From NCBI RefSeq assembly GCF_041146795.1, contig NC_135174.1, positions 21,476,878 through 21,540,877 on the forward strand: 64,000 nt of DNA, in the 5' to 3' direction. Shown here piece by piece: positions 38,200 through 48,264 of this stretch. Made by a program: the position numbers and the translations under genes. The first letter of the stretch is position 1, and each line of letters starts with the position of its first letter. The notes beneath the pieces are model-generated. The model had not been told where the DNA came from, did no database searches, and saw nothing but the letters and a program-made list of their open reading frames with translations. Source of the DNA: Maylandia zebra. Its lineage: Eukaryota > Chordata > Actinopteri > Cichliformes > Cichlidae.

Positions 38200-39640
38200 G
38201 TCTTAACAATAGCCTTGACCCTGTTTCTGCACCAACACAGGTCTAAACACTAGAGAAAGAAAAGTAAAGTTTTTAGTGCCCAGAAATCTGTCTATAAGAA
38301 GAAGTAAGCAAGACTCACCGGTGACTGCAGCCTTCAGGAGCCCAGGTCGTGTCCGATGCTTCCAGCTGCTCGCCCATGTTAAATAGGCAGCTTCAGGATC
38401 GATAGTGCCTGCGTCACCAATAGGAAAGGGGTGCGTAATCATGCACAAGGTAGAACATTGGCTGCTTCATTAATATGTAGAGAGGATTGATCAGGGCTTA
38501 TATCGGTTTTTTGGGGGTTTTTTTTAACCTTAGATAGGTGGCTTGTCAGAATTTGACCCTGTTGCTAAGCTAAAGCTAAGCTAAAGCTGAATATAAAGTC
38601 GGCACATTTATTGTATTTTTTATCAATATTATTATAGATGGGTGTTAATTATCATGGCCTATGTCATCATTAGTAGTTAAAGTCAGTTTTTTATTAGCAT
38701 GAAAGAATATTGCCAGGATAACATAGGCGGCCTTAAGGTTGGTGTATATTAAATGCAGTATTTGCAGCATATACCATATTTATTTGCATGTTCCCAAGTA
38801 AAGTAATGGCAATAAGTAGCCTAGAAACACTGAAAATATTTTTAGTTGTGCTATAAGTTGCCAAAGTTAAATAAATTCTTATCTAGTATAAACCTATTTT
38901 CTTATTAATATATGAATGAGAGATATTTGTGAGCAACTCAGCTGATTTGGACTTATAAACGCTCTTCAGTTATTACTGTGTTATGAAGCTTTGTCCCTTT
39001 CTTAAATACACAGTAGCACCTGTGGAAGAGAGTTCATTACCTATATGGTCTTACAGTCTGCCTCAAACTCATAGCTCATAGGCTTGTCTGTGATCATTGT
39101 CATTCCCCAGGCCGGTTCCTGATGTAGTTTAAAGCAGGCTTTTTGGCTTTGATTGTATTGTATAGACTCTAAACTTGGGCCTGTTTATAGGTGTATGACT
39201 GATATATATTATATTAAAGTATAGTTTTAAATAGGAGTTTAACAGGTTGACTGCGGATCCTAGTTCATAATCTCTGTTTTGTGGACACCGTATGTACTAG
39301 TGTAAGCGAATCGGTGCACATAAGTGACTTTGTGATTGTGCTACTCTCCCTGAGACAGTAAAGTGAGGTGAACCAGATGTCCTCGGTTCTGCTCTGACGG
39401 TGACCCAATGACTGATGCTCTGCCACTACAGCCATGCTGCTAAAGTCCCCAACAGTTGGTATGTTTCCATATTCTCTCTTGTTTTCTCTTTGAATGTCAA
39501 CATATGATAAATGATAACGAGCCACATCCAGCAAGGCCTCGAACGAGGGAAATCTTCTCTTTTTAAAGTGTAATTGGCAGTTCCAGTTTGTTCATATATT
39601 TAAAAAATATGGGAATGGACAGTTTTTTCATTTTGCAGTA
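38200..39640. other. Spacer DNA, nothing recognised
   Basis: No exon or classifiable repeat was found. A short aagctaaagct direct repeat occurs near 38,567-38,590. Confidence 0.45.
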
Positions 39641-39654
39641 GTAAATAGCATGTA

Positions 39655-39835
39655 CTGTATGTGGGTCCTTTGTGTAGTGGTTAATGGATTCATCTTACAC
39701 ATGAAAGCTCCCTGGTTTGAGAGTAGGATTGGATACAAATCCACCCTCAGGGCGTCACAAGCCCAGATAAATGGGAACGTTGTGCCAGGAGGAGCAGCAA
39801 ACTTGCTCATTCACATATTCTCCTTTTTAGCGGTT
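39655..39835 (+). mobile_element. Decayed tRNA-derived SINE
   Basis: An A-box-like tgtagtggttaatgg lies near 39,674 and a B-box-like cctggtttgagagta near 39,711. They are followed by gggcgtcacaagcccagata and a gttgtgccaggagga body, the layout of a common fish SINE. A reverse copy of a similar family is at 55,325-55,507. Confidence 0.65.
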
Positions 39836-40510
39836 GTTTTGTCTGGTAATCACCTCTGGGTTAAAATACGAATGCATCCAGACTTTTTAAAAGCTAGAGC
39901 CACTTTGTGTCTCCATACTGAGACACAAAGTGGCACACCAAATCACCCAGGTACGAGTATGCGACTTATTTAACTTAATCTTATGAATATATACATTTAG
40001 CCTGGGTTTAGTTAAACGAATAACATGGATTTGTTAAAACATTTCCCCTGTCCAGAATGATATAACTGTCTCTTGATAATGTTTTTTGTATTTTAAAGCT
40101 CTGCTAAACATAGCTATGAACAGCTGACTCATTTACATCAGTCATATCTGAGAGTTACCTGCTGTAGATTACCCAGAAACTAAGGCCGTTTGTATCTTGT
40201 TGACCGGCAGTATAAATTAATAAGGACACGTTAAAAAAATGTGCACATGTTGCTAAAGGCCTGGGGGAGAGCGAGCCCTTTAAATATCAACTTATGAGCT
40301 TATGAACTCTAACCTCTTTTTCTGAAAGCAGTTGAGGGGATGGGGGGGGCAGAGGGGTCACACCTGACCGTTTCCAAATATGATTATGTCAGAATAAACT
40401 GATTATTTCAGGCATATGAGACAAATGTGCGTCACGGGCTAAATTTAAACACTTTATGTCTGAAGGCAAGGAGACAAAACGACCCGGTCAGATGTCCTCG
40501 TAGTGGAAGC

Positions 40511-40516
40511 TTTATT
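40511..40516 (-). terminator. cript: cript poly(A) signal
   Basis: The + strand TTTATT reads AATAAA on the coding strand. It lies about 240 bases past the cript stop codon and is the first canonical signal in the 3' UTR. Confidence 0.7.
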
Positions 40517-40753
40517 TCACATAACAAAAGCAACACGGCATATATTACATACAGAAATTAACATCTTGAAAAGGAAAGAACTGAATTTAAAATACAGGAA
40601 AAGTCTGAGAGTGCTGACTGCAGAAACAAGCGATAACGGGTGGTGTATTTAGAGATGGCCTGCGTATGGCCACTGTAACAGCTCCAGCAAACAAAGCCAC
40701 CTCTCTTTCAGTCCGTTATTCACGTGTGGAGCCTCTCCCTGATCAGCATGCAG

Positions 40754-43700
40754 TTACACAGACGTCTGTTTGTAGTTCTTGGTGTCCAAAACCTTCTTTC
40801 CACACATTGCACAGATTCCTGGACACAACAGAGAGAGAAAAGAACAATGCAAAAATGGTTTAAGCAAGCATCATTATTTTATCAGAGGTTTTTGGCCTCT
40901 TTGGGGCAGCAGAACTGAACTGTGAACAGAAAACAGCAGCATCAGCTCCGTCTATCAAACTGATGAGTTTAAGTTAAATATTAACTCTCCTGTAACTATG
41001 CTTTTTGATCACATCAATTCCTGAGGAAGACCAGAGGTCCTTTTATCTGCAATATGCCCCAGCTCAGGGTTCCAGACTCCAAAAGGCATCTGGTGGAAAA
41101 TCTGGGAGCATTATTGTTTCTCTAGCGAGTTCTTAATGTCCTGCCGAAAGCATGTTTTTCTCCAATTTTCCCTGTTCAATGACAGAAAAAGCACAAAGGG
41201 CAGGCAAATAAGAAATGACAGTAGAGACCTAAAATTTTGCATAATTCTGATGAAGAAGTGCATATTTCCTCAAAGTTTTTTTCCCCAGGAAAATGTGAGG
41301 CATCTGATGAAATGACCGATAGCCAAAACAGAAGGTCAAAAGCACAACTTCTCCAAGGCATTATAACAAGCCTATTCAAATGGCGGCCCAGAATCAACCA
41401 GCGAGTGGCCCTGCCTGTGGTCCTGGCAGAAACACAGAGAAAACGCAAAAAATTAATTAATTAATTAATTTAAAAAAATTAAAATTCCTACAGTGTAGTG
41501 TAGACTGTGAATGCAACACTCCTAGTAGCCTAGCAATATTTAACCCACAATACACCGTGATGTAAACATATTAAACTATCATCGTATGATGTGACAACAG
41601 CATGTCTTTCTCAGTCCAAAAGTGTAAAATTGACAATGAAAACTGTCGGTTTAACCCTGCCTGGACTGACAAATACTTATTCATTTTACCGCCAAATCCA
41701 AATGCCAAACCTATTTGTTTAATTTGCAGTGAGTGTGTTGCGGTACGTACGAAGGCACCACAATGACAAACACCAGACTTTCTACACAAACTTTCCAGAG
41801 CAATCTCAGGAGAGGGCTGCAAAGTTTAATTGCGAGTTTAATAATCTTACAACCGGAGTTGTACTACCATGGTGAGGGTCCTGTACAGCCCAAGAGAGAG
41901 CTGCAGCAGCTTCCCTTCGTGTTTGGTTCTTGGCGAAGAAGAAAAGGCCTTTCACAGATTCTGAAACAGTGAAATACTGCATGCTGGCTGTGGTGGATGC
42001 GGTGATAAGTGACGAAAAAACTAAAGTGTGACATCTGCTATTAAAAGCGTACCCCTGTCAGACAGTTCAAATATTCGTAGAGTTTAAGTTCTGGCGTCAG
42101 ACAAGTTTGAAATGCTGTTAGATGACCTGAAGAAAACTGATGTAATGTCTATAGCAGGATATGGGTTCACAGACAGAACTGATATTGCACAGTTGTGCAT
42201 ATATGTCTGGTTTTTGGATGCAAAATTGCTCGGCTATTACCGTTAGAGGCACACACAGCTGGCGAAATAATGTTTGAGAAGATTTCAGCTCTTTTTGAGG
42301 AAAATGGTCTGGAAATGAAGCGTGTCTGTATACTTGTGACTAGGGCTGGGCGATATATCGAGTTTTTAAAAAAATATCGATATATTTTCATATTAGATAT
42401 AAGATGTGACAATATCGTTTATATCGATATAGTCTATGTTACGTTATAATTATACTTGTGGAGCCGCAGGTTTGCCTCTCTTTCGTCCACTTTTGTCTCT
42501 ACGCAACGTTACTCGGACTCGCCTCTCCTTCACTGAACACAGCGGAAAATCTCCGTTAGCGAGTTACCGTGCGTGGGGCTGGGCGGCGTCAACGTGTTAG
42601 CGAGCTAACAGCGCTAACGAGCTAACCGCGCTAAAGACATGCAGCCCGGAGGGGCTGCACGGCCTGCACGGCCTAAAATCCTTTCATTTTCTCAAAAATC
42701 GACAGTGCACCTTATGTATGAATTCTGGTTGTGCTTACTGACCGCGAACCGATTTTATGTGGTACACAGCGCTCAGCAATCTGTCAAAATTTTTTTTAAT
42801 ATGACTTTGCTAAACTACGGAGCTGCACCGCTTGATGGATTGTCGGAGGATTACGGCTACCGAGGAGGAGCCTCGCGGAGTGATACGTACTGTGTGTGTA
42901 TAAGGACCACAAATGGCACCTGTTCAGAGACGTGGTGCAGCTGTGAAATCTGTCTCTTTGTTATTATGCTCAGCGTCTATTAGTTTACATTTTGACTGCA
43001 CAATTGTGAGCTTTTTGTTATGCACAAAAACAACATTGTTTTCTTTTATTTATGGACCATGATTATTTAATAAATGCTGATAATTTATTTTTGAGTAATT
43101 TCTTCATGTACATCTACGCTGTATGTAAATAAAAGTGCCCGTGTGACATCTGGCACACAGTGTGACTAAGAACTCTCTTTTTGTTCTTAACTTGTGGCTT
43201 TAAAAAAAAAAAAAAAATCGAGATATATATCTTATATCGCCATCCAGCTAAAAAATATCGAGATATGAATTTTGGGTCAGATCGCCCAGCCCTACTTGTG
43301 ACAGATGGGGCTCCATCCATGGCAGGAAAAGTGAGTGGTCAGCAAAATATTTATTTTAATTTGAAAGGGAATTATCAAAATGTTTTTTTTTTTATTATTA
43401 GTATTTCAAATGTGCAAAAAAATAGTTTAGTTATAGCTCCCTTTTTTTTTTTTAATGGACCTTTTGGTGTGCATTTGTGAGAGGTCACCAGATTTACAGG
43501 GGAAAAAGGAATAAAAAATTACATGTTTTTCAATACAGTTGTGTGGTTTTGAAATTGATCATGATCTGCTGCTTACTGGCTGCTAAAAAGTATCTGCCCC
43601 AGATAAATTCCTCGGTTTGAAAATCTGGCCCAACTAACTTCTTAGTTGAATAGCCATGCATTATAGGAATACATAACTGTTTTGACCTCACTTTCATGTT

Positions 43701-46700
43701 AAAGTTTCCAAAAACATCCAAGCCTCAAGCAGGCTGTTCTTTTGTAACCCTGTTGTTGAATTCGTATTTGCCGAACCACGTGGGAATGAAGCTGTCATGC
43801 ACTGTACTTTGCCCTACTCATCCTTTGTATTTGTTATTATATTTGCCCCTTGCTTCTTTATCTGGCCTGATAACCTGTAGCCACACTGGACCATGTAAGT
43901 AACATGAAGATCAACATATCTATACCTTTTGAGACGTAATGTCATTTGTATTATCTAATGTAAACAGCTAGCACTGTCAGCCATGCTACCTTTGAACTGT
44001 TAAACTAATCTTCTTGAAAGATTAAATCTTAGACCACTCAGGCAAATGCTGACTTCAGAACTACGGAAGAGGGACTGTTCATTGATCTGACTGACTCAAG
44101 AACAAAGATCTAGTCCAAGACCTTTAGTAGATATAAAATAGATTAAAGAGGGGGAAAAGCCCACCGCAGGTCAGAGTCCTCTCACATTCCCAGCTATTGC
44201 CACATCCTAATCTGAGCATTTTTGCCTCAATTTAAAGACAAAAAAAGAAAAATAAGTAGATGTGTCAGAAGCAGTTGCTTAACGGTTTTCAGAGCTTAAA
44301 GCTGTGAAGAAAAGCAAGACTACAAGTATAATGTTTACAAAGAACATCTGTGTATTGATCTGTGTATCATGCAGAGAGGCAGTTTTGTTAGAATCTGCTG
44401 AAAGCAATAAATGCATTCAAGTTTTGGACCCACAGTAGCATTCCTGCATGGTAAGCAGTGCGACTTTGTACCTTTCTTGTATGCACAGCCCTGGCAGTAG
44501 TGTGATCCAGCCTGATGAACTGAGCTCTTGCAGATCCTGCAGATAGCAAAGCCGGACTTGCTGTAAGGGTCGAACCTGCCATGGGAAAGAATTATAGACA
44601 CATAACTACAGATGCAGTAAAGTTAGCGCCATGGCTGTAATGAATTAGCAAGTTAAAATGGTGATTTTCATGCGAGAAAGTATGTAGGTCTTCTATGTGA
44701 AAATAGAGATGCTGATGGCGCTCACCTGGCTTTCTTAGAAGTCAACATCTTATTCTCATTTAGTTTGCGCCCACCACTCTCTGATTGGAAAAAGCAGAAA
44801 GGAGCCAATCAAACATCATCATTAAAGTAACATCACATTAAAACCACAAAAAAAGCTTCTGTGCAGGCCGGTAGTCCTGTATCACCACTCAGCCTACACT
44901 TGTGAAAAGAAAGTGCCCCATCTATCAGTTCTAAGCTTTTGCAGATCAGGACATAAATAAAAACTTCAAAAACAACATCAGATGAACAACAACACATCTT
45001 ACACTGCGTGATTTTTTTCCTTGAACAAAAACTAAGCAAAAATGGATAAATTGTGTATAAAAACCTAAGTGAACAACATGATTCAGGCATGTGTTTATGT
45101 GGCATAGTGGCATTTCCATTAGGTAGAGGTCTGGACTTTGACTGGGCCATTGCAAAACCTTGATTGTTTTACTTTTCAGACATTCAGCTGTAGATTCGCT
45201 GCTGCTCTTGGGATCATTGTCCTGTTGCATCAGCCAGATTTTAGCTGTTGGACAGAGGGCCTCACAGATAAGTCTATGATCAACTCAATGACTGCAAGGT
45301 GACCAGGTCCTGTGGCTGCAAAACAACCCCAGATCATAACTCCTTCCCCATCGTGTTTGTGCTGACAAGTTGTGTTTGATTTTCTCCATGCACAGTGTTA
45401 CGCATTATGGCTATTCTGATCTCTTCTGTGCAAAGAACCTTGCTCCAAAAGTCTTTTGGTTTGTTCAGATGCAACTTGGCAAACCTAAGCTGTGCTGCCA
45501 TGTTTGTGTTAGAGAAAAGAGGCTTTCTTCTGGTCTTGTGTGAATTTGCAGGCACATTCATTCCTGGGAAGATTGAAAGTTTTCCACTTTATAATAATTT
45601 TTAATCACTGTAGAATGAGCAAACTATAAACAGACTGATGAACAGCAACAAATGCTTCTCTAAGATCATTGCTGACATCTTTCTTCCTTGGCATCATGTT
45701 AAAATACACCTGAATGCTCCAGACAAGCAAACTGCTAAAACCTATGCTTTTATAGAGATGCTCACACTTGCTGATGATCAAACCAAAACTAAATGGATTT
45801 GATTATCAGTCCCTGAATGCTACCTACCCTCTTAATTCCTACAGTAAGGGTGTTAGTTTTTACAGAACTGCAGGGTTATAGTAAAGGGATAAATTATGCT
45901 GAACTGACATTTTTCTTTGTGCTTCTGTGCTTTTGCACTGGAAAGATGAGCTAGGTCATTGGTAATGTCTGCCATGTGCTAACTGCCTAATGTTACTTAT
46001 AGTGCATGGTGTCTGGCCAAAAAAAAAATGTCTAGCCCGTGCAACAGGGACACTGATTGATTAATGTACAGTTTATTGCCCACTTCAAATATGAAGAGAA
46101 AGGTTATACAAACCAGAAAGCACTGGATCTCAGTTAACTGTTCTCATAGACCAATGATTGATATCAGCTAAGTGGGTAAAAATCTTTATTCTTTCCTTTC
46201 ATGCTTTTTCTGTAATTACCAGTAACAGATGCTAATAAGATGTGTTCTTGAGAGTAGCTTTACATTAAAAGTTATAGCCTTTGTTTCACTGGACAAGATT
46301 ATTGGTTCTTTCATTTGGGGAGGGAAGCCACCTAGGGTTTCTAAAACTTTACTGCAGCGATGCAGATTTAGTGGAGGATTTGCATTACCTAATTTTCTAG
46401 CCTACTACTGGGCAGCTTACATCCATAAACTTTGCTACTGGCTAAAATCTTCTGGTTCCTCGTGGTGTAAATTGGAGCTATCATCATGTAAGGGCTCTTC
46501 TATACCAGCCTTGCTCTATTCCTCTTTATCCGTAAAACCCTCTCTGTATACTGATAATCAGGTGGTTCTTAACACACTCAAAATCTGGTTTCAGTTTAGA
46601 CGGCACTTTAATTTTGTAATGCTATCTTCCTCGGGTCCTCTAAGCGACAACTATTTGTTTCCCCTTCACTCTTGGACTCAACATTCTCAGTGTGGTGTGA

Positions 46701-47344
46701 CAAGGGTATAAAACAGTTCAAACATTTATATGTGGATGGTGTTATCGATGGTTTTCCCAATTTGTCTTCTCGTTACGATCTCCCTATTACCCATTTGTTT
46801 TGCCATTTTCAAATTTGAAATTTTGTTGCCAAGAGTTTCCCAAATTTCCCCTCTTTACCTCCAGAACAGCAATGGGAAACTACGTTATCATTTATTCCTC
46901 ATCACAGAGGAACCATTTCGAAACTCTATGATACTATCCTGTCTTTTAGTAACCACTCTAACGTTAAGCTTAAGTGTACATGGGAAGGAGACTTGGAATT
47001 CAAATACATGAGGAGTCTTGTGAACAGGCTATAGCGAGGGTACGGTCTTCCTCATTCCCGCGTGGTTCGGCAAATACGAATTCAACAACAGGGTTACAAC
47101 AGCCTGCTTGAGGCTTGGATGGCTTTGGAAACTTTAACATGAAAGTGAGGTCAAATCAGTTATGTATTCTTATAATGCATGGCTATTCAACTAAGAAGTT
47201 AGTTGAATATTTATATTCAACTAACTAACGTATATTTAAAAAATTAAATATACGTCGAGAGGTTGCACAGCCAAATTTTTCCACAAGTGGCAACCCTTTA
47301 TTATACTGTTAAACTCCTGTAAAAACTAATAAATAAATAAATAA

Positions 47345-47420
<76 letters not shown>

Positions 47421-48067
47421 GGATGAGTTCCTGCCCCAAGTGGAGGAGTTCAAGTATCTCGGGGTCTTGTTCGCGAGTGATGGGAGAAGGGAGCCAGAGA
47501 TCGACAGACGGATTGGGGCTGCAGCTGCAGTAATGCAGACGCTGCACCGGTCCGTCATGGTGAAGAGGGAGCTGAGTGTAAAAGCGAAGCTCTCAATTTA
47601 CCGGTCGATCTACGTCCCTACCCTCACCTATGGCGACGAGCTGTGGGTAGTGACCGAAAGAACGAGATCGCGGATACAAGCGGCAGAAATGAGCTTCCTC
47701 CGAAGGGTGGCTGGCCTCTCCCTTAGAGATAGGGTGAGAAGTTCGGCCATCCGGGAGGGGCTCAGAGTAGAGCAGCTGCTGCTCCACATCGAAAGGAGCC
47801 AGCTGAGGTGGTTTGGGCATCTGACAAGGATGCCCCCTGGGCGCCTCCTGGGTGAGGTGTTCCAGGCATGTCCCACCGGGAGGAGGCCCCGGGGCAGACC
47901 CAGGACACGCTGGAGAGATTATATCTCTTGGCTGGCCTGGGAACGCCTTGGTATTCCCCGGATAAGCTGGAGGAGGTGGCTGGGGAGAGGGAGGTCTGGG
48001 CCTCTTTGCTTAGGCTGCTGCCCCCGCGACCCGGCCCCGGATAAAGCGGATGAAGATGGATGGATGG

Positions 48068-48130
<63 letters not shown>

Positions 48131-48180
48131 TGTATGTATGTATGTATGTATGTAGGTAGGTAGGTAGGTAGGTAGGTAGG

Positions 48181-48264
<84 letters not shown>

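Noticed and set aside
47440-48159. 239-codon frame as a host gene
   Set aside because: Its content matches the C-terminus of an RTE-type LINE ORF, and the last 30 or so codons are only translated microsatellite.
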